Shown here in pieces: positions 19,612 through 27,336 of a DNA stretch of 40,265 bases. The stretch is taken from positions 1 to 40,265 of IMG/VR virus record IMGVR_UViG_3300005663_000108; one strand, given 5' to 3'. How positions within the stretch are numbered: position 1 is the first letter of the stretch; each line of letters opens with the position of its first letter. The notes below the pieces were generated by a model. It was not told the origin of the DNA. It saw only the letters and a list, made by a program, of their open reading frames with translations, and made no database searches. The position numbers were made by a program, and so were the translations under genes. Origin of the DNA: a virus.

Positions 19612-20254
19612 AGACGTAGAGGCGGTTAAGGAAGAAGTTGAAGTTCCTACTGATGAAGAGAAGAAATCGGATGCTGCCGAGGATGAGAAGGCGGTTGATG
19701 AAACGATTGATGAGAAACCTACAGCCCTCGGTGTCAAACCGAAGGATGAGGCAGAGGAAGGACCTGAGGATGAGAAGCAGAAGTACGAAGACTTCACTCT
19801 TCCTGAGGGGGTAACTCTAGATGAGTCTAAACTGGAAAGGGCCATTCCCGTTTTTCAGGAATTGGGTCTTGACCAAGGTAAGGCTCAAAAGGCGGTTGAC
19901 CTCTTTACGGAGATGCAGGCTGCGGACTCTAAAGCTCAGCGTCAAGAATTCCTCGATTTACAGCAGGATTGGCTTAAGCAATTGGACAATCATCCCGATT
20001 TTGGGGGGGATAAGAAGGAGGAAACCCTTGAGATGGCTAATAAGGTTGTTGGTCGGTTCGGGGGTGACGAGCTTAGGACGGTCCTGAACGATACGGGTAT
20101 GGGTAACCATTGGGCGCTCATTATGGCTTTCGCTCGCATAGGGAGGTTGTTAACTGAGGATCAATTGGTTACTGCCGGAAGTAAGGCGGCTGACCATTCG
20201 AAGCCAATGACGGATGGTGAGCTCTTTTACCCGGAACATGAAAAGACTAATTAG
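19598..20254 (+). CDS. Scaffolding-like protein
   Basis: 218 aa, strongly acidic and Glu/Lys-rich over residues 1-65 (EEVEVPTDEEKKSDAAEDEK), then DFTLPEGVTLDE, a helical LDQGKAQKAVDLFTEMQAAD, and FGGDELRTVLNDTGMGNH. This is the usual composition and order of podovirus capsid assembly scaffolds, including the phage minor-scaffold pattern LP-(D/E)-x-x-LDE. It sits immediately before the major capsid gene. It would guide procapsid assembly and leave before or during packaging. Confidence 0.8.
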   Translation: MPPNKDVEAVKEEVEVPTDEEKKSDAAEDEKAVDETIDEKPTALGVKPKDEAEEGPEDEKQKYEDFTLPEGVTLDESKLERAIPVFQELGLDQGKAQKAVDLFTEMQAADSKAQRQEFLDLQQDWLKQLDNHPDFGGDKKEETLEMANKVVGRFGGDELRTVLNDTGMGNHWALIMAFARIGRLLTEDQLVTAGSKAADHSKPMTDGELFYPEHEKTN

Positions 20255-20268
20255 GAAAGGGAAACGAT

Positions 20269-21270
20269 ATGGCGACATTGAACAGTTTCCTTAACCTTGC
20301 AGATTTGTATCGGCGTCAAGACGGGAAGCAGAAGATTGCTCGGATTATTGAGATCCTATCTGAGACTAATCCCATCTTAGCGGATGCTCCAGCGATAGAA
20401 TGTAACGATGGTTCAAGTCATTTGACCACGATGCGTTCGACGCTTCCCGGCGTAAGCTGGAGGATACTAAATAAGGGTGTTGCTGAAACGAAAAGCGCAA
20501 CCACGCAGGTTAGGGATACGACGGGCATCATTGAGGCGCATTCGCGCGTTGATGAGCACCTTGTAGACATCAGTAACGACCCCGGAGCCTTCCGGGCGAG
20601 TGAGGCCCAAGCCTTTCTTGAAGCTATGGCTCAAGAGCACGCGACGGCTCTATTTTATCATAATACGAATACGGACCCGGAGCGTATCCTGGGTCTGGCC
20701 CCGCGTTTTGGTGCCCTTACGGGCGAGGACAATTCCAATCAGATAATTTCTGCTTCAGGTGCCCAATCCGATAATACCTCAATCTGGTTTATCGTTTGGG
20801 GCCCGCAGACGTGTCACTTGATTTACCCCGCTGGAACTACAGCTGGCATGAAGCACACCAATCATGGGCTTCAAAGGGTTGAAGATAGTGACAACAATCC
20901 GTACTATGCCTTCTGTGACCAATACGTATGGCATACGGGGATCAGCGTTAGGGATTGGCGCTACATCGTTCGCATTTGCAACATTGACGTATCCGATCTT
21001 ACGGTGGGTGCAACTGCTGGTGCGAACCTCATCGATCTCATGGTGCAGGCGTACTACCAGCTTCAACAGAGGAAGACCCCCCAAGGTATGGGAGTCATCT
21101 ACTGCAACACTACGATAAAGCGGTTCCTCCATCACCATGCGATGAAGGCTAATTCCAACACCCAATTGTCAATTCGTGAAACGGTTGATGGGATGCCCGT
21201 GGTTATGTTCCTAGACTTTCCAATTCACGAGGTCGATGCAATCACCGACGCTGAAGCGACGGTAACTTAA
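20269..21270 (+). CDS. Major capsid protein (BPP-1-like)
   Basis: 333 aa, right after the scaffold. LNLADLYRRQDGKQKIARII near the N-terminus, EILSETNPILADAPAIECND, and the later HVDE-type VDEHLVDIS and SIWFIVWGPQTCHLIYP fit the BPP-1-type podovirus capsid proteins (HK97 fold). AGGAAAGGGAAACG lies before the ATG and the gene has one of the best ribosome binding sites in the operon, as expected for the most abundant protein. Confidence 0.85.
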   Translation: MATLNSFLNLADLYRRQDGKQKIARIIEILSETNPILADAPAIECNDGSSHLTTMRSTLPGVSWRILNKGVAETKSATTQVRDTTGIIEAHSRVDEHLVDISNDPGAFRASEAQAFLEAMAQEHATALFYHNTNTDPERILGLAPRFGALTGEDNSNQIISASGAQSDNTSIWFIVWGPQTCHLIYPAGTTAGMKHTNHGLQRVEDSDNNPYYAFCDQYVWHTGISVRDWRYIVRICNIDVSDLTVGATAGANLIDLMVQAYYQLQQRKTPQGMGVIYCNTTIKRFLHHHAMKANSNTQLSIRETVDGMPVVMFLDFPIHEVDAITDAEATVT

Positions 21271-21285
21271 GAAAGGAGGTCAAAA

Positions 21286-21732
21286 ATGATACTTGATGCT
21301 GAAGCGTTGTTTAGCGATGACCAGGCGATTACCATCACCGCCGCGTCAACGAATCTGATAGACCTCGGAACGCCGGGTACGCCGATCCGTGCTGCTCAGG
21401 CGCTCACACCGGATTTGGGGGCGGGTGTTTTAAAGCCCATCCTCGTTCAAGTGACTACCGCCTTTACTGCAGCTGGAGCAGGTACGCTTACCGTAGCTCT
21501 CCAGATGGATACGACGGCTGCGTTTGGTAGCCCTACGGCACTTTGGACTTCAGCCGCCATCGGGAAGGCCACACTTGTTGCTGGGTATAAATTTCTCATT
21601 TCCAATATTCCAATTGGAACTCTTGAGCAATTTATTCGGCTTAACTATACGGTAGCTACCGGTCCCATGACGGCGGGTAACATCGTCGCCGGGATCGTTG
21701 CTGCTCGCAACCAAGCCGTAATTGGAGGCTAA
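21286..21732 (+). CDS. Bbp16-like capsid cement protein
   Basis: 148 aa. MILDAEALFSDDQAITITAA then STNLIDLGTPGTP, a long beta-rich middle and IRLNYTVATGPMTAGNIVAG match the Bbp16 capsid cement family, which decorates and stabilises the head. Follows the major capsid gene by 15 nt with AAGGAGG upstream. No catalytic residues. Confidence 0.85.
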   Translation: MILDAEALFSDDQAITITAASTNLIDLGTPGTPIRAAQALTPDLGAGVLKPILVQVTTAFTAAGAGTLTVALQMDTTAAFGSPTALWTSAAIGKATLVAGYKFLISNIPIGTLEQFIRLNYTVATGPMTAGNIVAGIVAARNQAVIGG

Positions 21733-21734
21733 TC

Positions 21735-21962
21735 ATGAAGGTGGTAGCCATTAGGAAGGGATACATTAACGGTAGGCTTTGGGAACCGGATAAGGGAGAC
21801 GAAGGTCCCTTTGAGATTCCAGACGAACCCGTTAATCCGGAAACCGAGATGCCTATGGCTTTCTCTAAGATTTGGATGAAAGTATATGTTCCCCAGGAGA
21901 AGGCCGAGGAGGTAAAGGTCGAAAAGAAAAAGGCCAAGGAGGAAGAGAAGGTTAAGAAGTAA
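21735..21962 (+). CDS. Small virion-module protein with charged tail, 75 aa
   Basis: Residues 1-50 are beta-like (MKVVAIRKGYINGRLWEPDK) and the last 25 are alternating Lys/Glu (KVEKKKAKEEEKVKK). Three nt after the cement gene with GGAGG upstream. Similar small genes sit after the cement gene in related phages; possibly a head accessory. A terminator-like hairpin follows. Confidence 0.55.
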   Translation: MKVVAIRKGYINGRLWEPDKGDEGPFEIPDEPVNPETEMPMAFSKIWMKVYVPQEKAEEVKVEKKKAKEEEKVKK

Positions 21963-21989
21963 GTTTAAGATAAGACCCAACGGTACGGG

Positions 21990-22016
21990 GAGGAGGGGGT
22001 TTCTTACTCCCTCCTC
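21990..22016 (+). terminator. Terminator-like hairpin after the capsid genes
   Basis: GAGGAGGG (21990-21997) and CCCTCCTC (22009-22016) pair perfectly around an 11-nt loop, followed only by TCATTAG rather than a U-run. Placed between head and tail genes, where T7 also has a partial terminator. Termination strength uncertain. Confidence 0.5.
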
Positions 22017-22040
22017 TCATTAGCATTAGGAGGATTAAGA

Positions 22041-22640
22041 ATGGCTGCCATCGTTGACATTTGTAATCGGGCATTATCCCACGTTGGTCGTCCTTCCGTT
22101 TCAGCGGTTTTTCCCTCAGATGGTTCTGCGGAAGCCAATCAATGTAATACGCATTATAATCCCCTTCGTCGGGAACTTCTCCGTTCCGAGGAGTGGAAGT
22201 TCGCTACGACTACGGTTACACTCGGTCTACACGCGGAAGACCCTCCTCCCGGTTGGTCTTACCGCTATGATTATCCGGCGGATTGTTTGAAGGCAATGCG
22301 TATCGTTCATGCTTCCAGGGCTAAAACTGAGCCCCCTATTGAATTTGACATTGAACTTTTAGCGGATGGGTCGGCTAAAACCATTCTTACGGATTTTGAG
22401 GAAGCCTCTTTAGCCTTCATTTGGAATTTAGAAAACCCGGTCCTCTTTGATCCGATTTTTGAAGAAGCCTTTACTTGGAGATTAGGTATGGAGTTGGCCG
22501 TTCCTCTAACCCGCAATGAAAAGATTTACCAGCTTTGCGTTACCGGATATACCATATCTATGAGTAACGCGAAGGTTCAAAATAGGAATGAAGGTATTCC
22601 GGGCAGAAAGCCCCGGGCGGGGGCCATAGCGGCTAGGTAA
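22041..22640 (+). CDS. Tail tubular protein A-like adaptor (T7 gp11 family)
   Basis: 199 aa. IVDICNRALSHVGRPSVSAV, ANQCNTHYNPLRRELLRSEEW and WSYRYDYPADCLKAMRI are the conserved blocks of podovirus gatekeeper/adaptor proteins (ICN-AL---G, YD--R--LLR---W-FA, Y-YP-DCL). It would form the ring below the connector. AGGAGG precedes the ATG. Confidence 0.85.
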   Translation: MAAIVDICNRALSHVGRPSVSAVFPSDGSAEANQCNTHYNPLRRELLRSEEWKFATTTVTLGLHAEDPPPGWSYRYDYPADCLKAMRIVHASRAKTEPPIEFDIELLADGSAKTILTDFEEASLAFIWNLENPVLFDPIFEEAFTWRLGMELAVPLTRNEKIYQLCVTGYTISMSNAKVQNRNEGIPGRKPRAGAIAAR

Positions 22641-22645
22641 TTCAC

Positions 22646-22705
22646 ATGAATAGCAATGAAATTGTTAATCAAGTCTTGACTCCTAATATAATTAGGAGTT
22701 CATGA
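22646..22705 (+). CDS. Possible 19-aa leader peptide before the tail nozzle gene
   Basis: ATG at 22646 opens MNSNEIVNQVLTPNIIRSS, whose TGA (22703-22705) ends 1 nt before the ATG of the nozzle gene. Translating it would pass through and unfold the hairpin that hides the downstream ribosome binding site. Its own ribosome binding site is weak (TAGG), so coupling is a hypothesis. Confidence 0.35.
   Translation: MNSNEIVNQVLTPNIIRSS
22679..22699 (+). promoter_or_regulatory. Hairpin that encloses the ribosome binding site of the tail nozzle gene
   Basis: ACTCCTAAT/ATTAGGAGT form a perfect 9-bp stem with loop ATA. The 3' arm holds AGGAG, the Shine-Dalgarno sequence 8 nt before ATG 22707, so it is paired in the folded mRNA. 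This suggests controlled translation of the tail gene. The embedded TATAAT is unlikely to be a promoter, since no -35 box sits at proper distance. Confidence 0.6.
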
Positions 22706-22706
22706 T

Positions 22707-25700
22707 ATGGCCGATAAATTACAGCCTTCATTTGCAGCGGGGGTTATTACTCCTAAGGCCCATGGCCGGGTAGACTTAGCCAGATTTCAAACGGGACTCC
22801 GAACTTTAGAGAATTATAACGTTATTCCCCACGGAGGGGTGTCCAACCGTCCCGGTACGAAGGTAGTTGGCTATTGTTTGGGGTATACTGACGGTTCAAC
22901 CAAGAGGTCCCGTCTCATAACTTTTGATTATAATTCTGAACAGCAGTATGCTCTCGAATTTGGAGATTTATATTTCCGCATCGTTAAGGATGGAGCGTTC
23001 GTTACGGAAACGGCAGTTACTGTAACGGGTTTAACTCAAGCCAATCCGGGAGTCGTTACCGCTACTGCTCATGGGTTTGCCAATGGGGATTGGGTGTACA
23101 TAACCGACGTGGTGGGAATGACAGAGGTAAATGATCAAACTTACCAGGTGGCTAATCAAGCTGCTAATTCCTTTGAATTAAACGATGTAGATAGTAATAA
23201 CATAAGTACATCTGGTTTTACCGCGTATTCTTCCGGGGGGACGGTTGCCCGAATTAAGACCGTTACGACTACTTATATTGAGGCTGATCTTAAACGTTTA
23301 AAACTTGATCAATCGGCAGATTTGATGACCATTACCCACCCTTCCTATCCCATCCGGGACGTTACACGAGGTGCTTTAGGACATTACGATTTTTCCATAG
23401 CGGATCGTTCTACGACTCCGGGAATTGTAGCTCCGACGGGTTTAGACATTTCGCAGGATTGGCAGGTAGAAATTCAGGGGTTGGTGTTAACTAACAGTAA
23501 CCACGTTCGAATTGAATTTGATGCGGCACAGAACGTGGCGAGCAATTTTTCCGTTGGACAGAGAATTTGGGTGGAAAACGTTGGTGGAACGGTGGAGCTT
23601 AATGGAAAATGGTTTATAATATCTCGAATTGCCGTCGCTTCGCCGGTGTATTGGATGCAAATCATTAACACGAATGGGTCCGATCTCGACGGTACGGGAA
23701 TGACGGCCTACACGTCCGGGGGTAGAGTTTATACGGAGGAGAAACTTAAATACCGCATTTCCTCCCTAGATGATAAGACGGGGGAAGAGAGTTTATCTTC
23801 AGCCGATTTGGTTCTTGACCACGCGCACGATCTTGCGAAACAAGGCATTGATTTATCGTTCGACCCAATTGCGGGGAGTACGCCGGTTCGTACCGCGCCG
23901 GTTGGGGGGTATAACGTTTACAAAAATAAAAACGGAATATTTGGATACATAGGTTCAACGCCTGGAAGTATAAAGAATGACGATTACTTAACCGTAACGG
24001 ATATTACAGTGGCGACGCCGGGCGTTGTTACCACCTTTGCAGTGCACGGTTTTAAAAATGGCGATAAGATTTTCTTTACGGAATCTCTTGGTGTGACGAT
24101 GGTGAATGGGCAGACTTTTATAGCAGCAAATGTGGCAAGTACGACATTTGAATTACGAAATTTTTTAGGTCAGGACGTTACGACTACCGGGACGTTTACT
24201 TCGGATCTTAAAACGATTAGTGATATTACCCAAGACGCATCCGGCGGTGTGGTGACGACATCTGTAGCGCATGGATATTCAAAAGACGACGTAATATATA
24301 TTGCTTTGGTTGTGGGTATGACTGAGGTAAACGATAAATTTTTTGGTGTGGGCACGGTACTTTCGACGACGACATTTGTGCTTACTGATCTTAATGGTAA
24401 GCCGATCGACACGTCGGGATTCACTGCACATGTTCCCGGCGGTGGTCCCCATATCGTTAAACGTGCGATGTGTGGACCTTCACCTTTCTGGTTTCAAGAT
24501 GATAATATTGAGGCGGCATTGAACGACGTATCTCCGCCCAATGAAACGCGTGAACCCTTTTTACTTACTGATGACTTTCCCGGAAGCGTAGCATTCCATG
24601 AGCAGCGGCAATTATTCGCTAGGACGAATAATGGCATTCAAACCATTTGGATGACTCAAATTGGAAATTTGTTTAATTTTAATTTTAGTAAGCCTAGGAA
24701 GACCGGGGATGCAGTTACCATGACTCTTCCCGGCCTTCAAGCTAATGAAATTAGACATCTTCTATCTCAAAATGAATTATTTATTTTTACGTCTGGAGGC
24801 GTTTGGGTTTCATCTAGTGGGGAAGCCTCCTACGTCGTTGAAAACATTCGGAACCGGGTTCAAAGCAAAAATGGGTGTGCGGACATGCCGGAGCCTCTTC
24901 TTGCCAATGATTCCATTTTATACGTTCAGAGTATCGGTTCCTCCATTTGGGATGTACAGTTTGCTTTTGAAACTAATTCCTTCCGTTCCGAGGATAGAAG
25001 TATTTTAGCTGAGCATCTCTTCCGGGGAAAAACTATTACGGATTGGGCTTATACCCACGAACCGGCCCGTACTTTATGGGTTACGGTGGACGATACGACT
25101 CTCGTTTCTATGACGTTCATGCCGGAGCATGATTTATGGGGGTGGTCCATACACAGCACCGAGGGAAATATAGAAAGTGTATGTGCCGTTTCCGAAACGG
25201 ATGGGGATTTTTTATACCTTACTAGTCTCAGGATAATAAATGGAACCACGCGTTTGTTTATTGAAAGAATTCAATCCCGAATTGTGGATGACATAAGGGA
25301 TGCCTTCTTCGTGGATTGCGGCCTTTCCTTAGATGATCCTAAAGTCATTTCAGGAGCCACGAAGGCGGATCCCATAGTTTTAACCGTTACTGCTCACGGT
25401 TTTGTTGAGGGGGATTATGTAGACGTTGCCGGAGTCGGAGGGATGACGGGGATTAATGATCTTAGATTTCGTATGTCCTTAATAGACGCTGATTCCTTCC
25501 GCCTCATAGACGTCAATCCCGTTGTGGGATCAGAATTTGAAATAACGGACATTACTCAGGCTAATCCCGGGGTAGTGACTACTGAAACGTCTCATGGAAT
25601 GTCTAATGGGGACGTTATTCTCATTGAAAATGTAACGGGTATGACTGAGGTTAACGATACCTTCTTTGAGGTGGCCAACGTTGCTTCCAATACCTTTGAA

Positions 25701-26312
25701 CTTCAAGATCTCACCAGTAGTGACGTCAATACGTCCGCTTATGGTGCGTACGTTGACGACGGAAGAGTCATTAGGATGACGACCATTGATGGGACGGGGT
25801 ATACGGCATTTGCCAGTAACGGTGAGGTGCGTAAGGCAGTTTTAGCGGTTACGGGTCTTAACCATCTTGCTGGGCATGAAGTAACCATTTTAGCTGACGG
25901 GGATGTAGACCCCCTACAAACCGTTACCGCTGCGGGGGGAATTACCTTAGCTGACGGTAGACGCGCTTCCCGTATTCACGTGGGACTTCCCTACACTTGT
26001 AAATTTGAAACCTTGGACATTACTGACCCTAAAGGGATTACCTCGGGTCTCCTTAAGAGTATCGATAGGGTCACATTTAATTTTTATCAGACTCGCGGGG
26101 GGTGGAGTGGCCCCGATCCTTCAAATTTAACTGAGTTGTTCCAGAGGGAAGATGAAGACTACGATGAGCCAACAAACTTTCAGGAGGGCGAGAAGACCAT
26201 CACCCTTGAATCTGACTGGAATAGTAATGGGAGGGTTTATCTTGAAACTACGGACCCCCTTCCCATGACGATATTAAGTGTTGCACCGGAGATATCTTTG
26301 GGGGGCATATGA
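22707..26312 (+). CDS. Tail tubular protein B/nozzle with FCCH-like repeats
   Basis: 1201 aa, T7 gp12 position. The N-terminus (LQPSFAAGVITPKAHGRVDL, YNVIPHGGVSNRPGTK) and the central FHEQRQLFARTNNGIQTIW and SSGGVW-type blocks are those of podovirus nozzle proteins. About six insertions of ~60-80 residues (near 107-185, 250-338, 430-501, 504-581, 879-937, 945-1027) carry the pattern GVVT--AHGF-NGD-V-I--V-GMTEVN, often annotated as ubiquitin-activating E1 FCCH-like. They make the protein about 400 aa longer than T7 gp12 (794 aa) and may stud the nozzle surface. Translation may be controlled by the hairpin upstream. Confidence 0.85.
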   Translation: MADKLQPSFAAGVITPKAHGRVDLARFQTGLRTLENYNVIPHGGVSNRPGTKVVGYCLGYTDGSTKRSRLITFDYNSEQQYALEFGDLYFRIVKDGAFVTETAVTVTGLTQANPGVVTATAHGFANGDWVYITDVVGMTEVNDQTYQVANQAANSFELNDVDSNNISTSGFTAYSSGGTVARIKTVTTTYIEADLKRLKLDQSADLMTITHPSYPIRDVTRGALGHYDFSIADRSTTPGIVAPTGLDISQDWQVEIQGLVLTNSNHVRIEFDAAQNVASNFSVGQRIWVENVGGTVELNGKWFIISRIAVASPVYWMQIINTNGSDLDGTGMTAYTSGGRVYTEEKLKYRISSLDDKTGEESLSSADLVLDHAHDLAKQGIDLSFDPIAGSTPVRTAPVGGYNVYKNKNGIFGYIGSTPGSIKNDDYLTVTDITVATPGVVTTFAVHGFKNGDKIFFTESLGVTMVNGQTFIAANVASTTFELRNFLGQDVTTTGTFTSDLKTISDITQDASGGVVTTSVAHGYSKDDVIYIALVVGMTEVNDKFFGVGTVLSTTTFVLTDLNGKPIDTSGFTAHVPGGGPHIVKRAMCGPSPFWFQDDNIEAALNDVSPPNETREPFLLTDDFPGSVAFHEQRQLFARTNNGIQTIWMTQIGNLFNFNFSKPRKTGDAVTMTLPGLQANEIRHLLSQNELFIFTSGGVWVSSSGEASYVVENIRNRVQSKNGCADMPEPLLANDSILYVQSIGSSIWDVQFAFETNSFRSEDRSILAEHLFRGKTITDWAYTHEPARTLWVTVDDTTLVSMTFMPEHDLWGWSIHSTEGNIESVCAVSETDGDFLYLTSLRIINGTTRLFIERIQSRIVDDIRDAFFVDCGLSLDDPKVISGATKADPIVLTVTAHGFVEGDYVDVAGVGGMTGINDLRFRMSLIDADSFRLIDVNPVVGSEFEITDITQANPGVVTTETSHGMSNGDVILIENVTGMTEVNDTFFEVANVASNTFELQDLTSSDVNTSAYGAYVDDGRVIRMTTIDGTGYTAFASNGEVRKAVLAVTGLNHLAGHEVTILADGDVDPLQTVTAAGGITLADGRRASRIHVGLPYTCKFETLDITDPKGITSGLLKSIDRVTFNFYQTRGGWSGPDPSNLTELFQREDEDYDEPTNFQEGEKTITLESDWNSNGRVYLETTDPLPMTILSVAPEISLGGI

Positions 26313-26812
26313 TCGTCTTAAAACAACAAAATATTCGTATCGTTAGCGAAGTTCAGGATGAAGTTATACAATGGATTTCCAGGAATATGAGAGAGCTTGA
26401 TGCTGAGGCCATAGAGGTGGCTACGGGGCAGGACGTGGAACTTATCCTTCGTCTTTCCCTTAAAAGTTCCCCCATTCGAGCGTGGGCGTTTGAGAAGAGA
26501 GAAAAGATGCCCCTTTGCGTTTTCGGCGTATGTACGATTCCCGGCCATCCGGGGGAGGGAATTCCTTGGATGTTGGGGTCAGATTACCTCCACAAATATC
26601 CCGTATCTTTGTACCGTTTATCCCGATTATACATTGGGCAAATGAAGGATAAATTTAGATATCTTGAGAATTGGGTGTATGCCAAGGATGAAGTTAGTGT
26701 CAAATATCTCGAACATTTTGGTTTTACCCTGAAGGTTCCCGTTCCCTGGGGTATAGAGGGGAAATTATTTCATAAATTTTATTGGAGTGTTAGTGAATGT
26801 GTGAACCCATAA
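26309..26812 (+). CDS. T7 gp13-like internal virion protein A (GNAT-like)
   Basis: 167 aa, overlapping the nozzle stop (ATGA). MRELDAEAIEVATGQDVELI, WAFEKREKMPLCVFGV and a late YLEHFGFTLKVPVPWG give the pattern of the small DUF2833/gp13 group, which has an acetyltransferase-like fold. In T7, gp13 is needed for virion formation though it may not stay in the particle. Catalytic activity is doubtful. Confidence 0.75.
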   Translation: MIVLKQQNIRIVSEVQDEVIQWISRNMRELDAEAIEVATGQDVELILRLSLKSSPIRAWAFEKREKMPLCVFGVCTIPGHPGEGIPWMLGSDYLHKYPVSLYRLSRLYIGQMKDKFRYLENWVYAKDEVSVKYLEHFGFTLKVPVPWGIEGKLFHKFYWSVSECVNP

Positions 26813-27336
26813 CCATAATGGCGGCTGCCGGTTTAGCTATGTCTGCGGCTGGGAGTGGTGTAGCTGCGTATGGTCAAATCCGTGCCGGTCAGGCTGCTAA
26901 AGCACAAGCTGAATTTCAGGCGGATGTAGCTAGAAATAACGCCATTACCTTTAGGGCGGCTGCTGACGACACTTATGATCGGGGGGAGGAATTTGAGACT
27001 CAATTTCGTCTTCAGGCAGAGGACCTTAAGGGGCAACAACGCGCAGCTTTTGCATCAAACGGTATCTTGTTGGGGGAAGGGACGGCCCTCACGGTACTTG
27101 AAGATACCGCCCAACTTACGGAGTTGGACGCTCTTACCATTCGAAATAACGTTGAGAGACAAGCTGTGGGACTTCTTAGTCAGGGCAATTCCTTTTTAGC
27201 CCAATCTGCTCTATTTTCAAATGTAGCTGCGTCCGCTTCCGGGGCTGCGAGATTAGGCGCCTTTTCCACCCTCTTAGGCGGGGAGGCCAATACAGCCTTT
27301 CAAACTGTTGCATTTAAACAGTCAGGGGTATTTTAA
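26797..27336 (+). CDS. Internal virion protein B-like (T7 gp14 family)
   Basis: 179 aa. N-terminal Gly/Ala-rich hydrophobic stretch (IMAAAGLAMSAAGSGVAAYG, residues 6-25) then a long helix (QAAKAQAEFQADVARNNAIT) and RAAFASNGILLGEGTALTVL. This is the virion core protein pattern of gp14, thought to insert in the outer membrane on ejection. It overlaps the previous gene by 16 nt and the next by 1 nt. Confidence 0.8.
   Translation: MCEPITIMAAAGLAMSAAGSGVAAYGQIRAGQAAKAQAEFQADVARNNAITFRAAADDTYDRGEEFETQFRLQAEDLKGQQRAAFASNGILLGEGTALTVLEDTAQLTELDALTIRNNVERQAVGLLSQGNSFLAQSALFSNVAASASGAARLGAFSTLLGGEANTAFQTVAFKQSGVF

Noticed and set aside
22681-22699. Late promoter with TATAAT before the tail nozzle gene
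   Set aside because: The TATAAT is part of a perfect palindrome and no -35 box lies at 16-18 bp; a translation-control hairpin explains it better.
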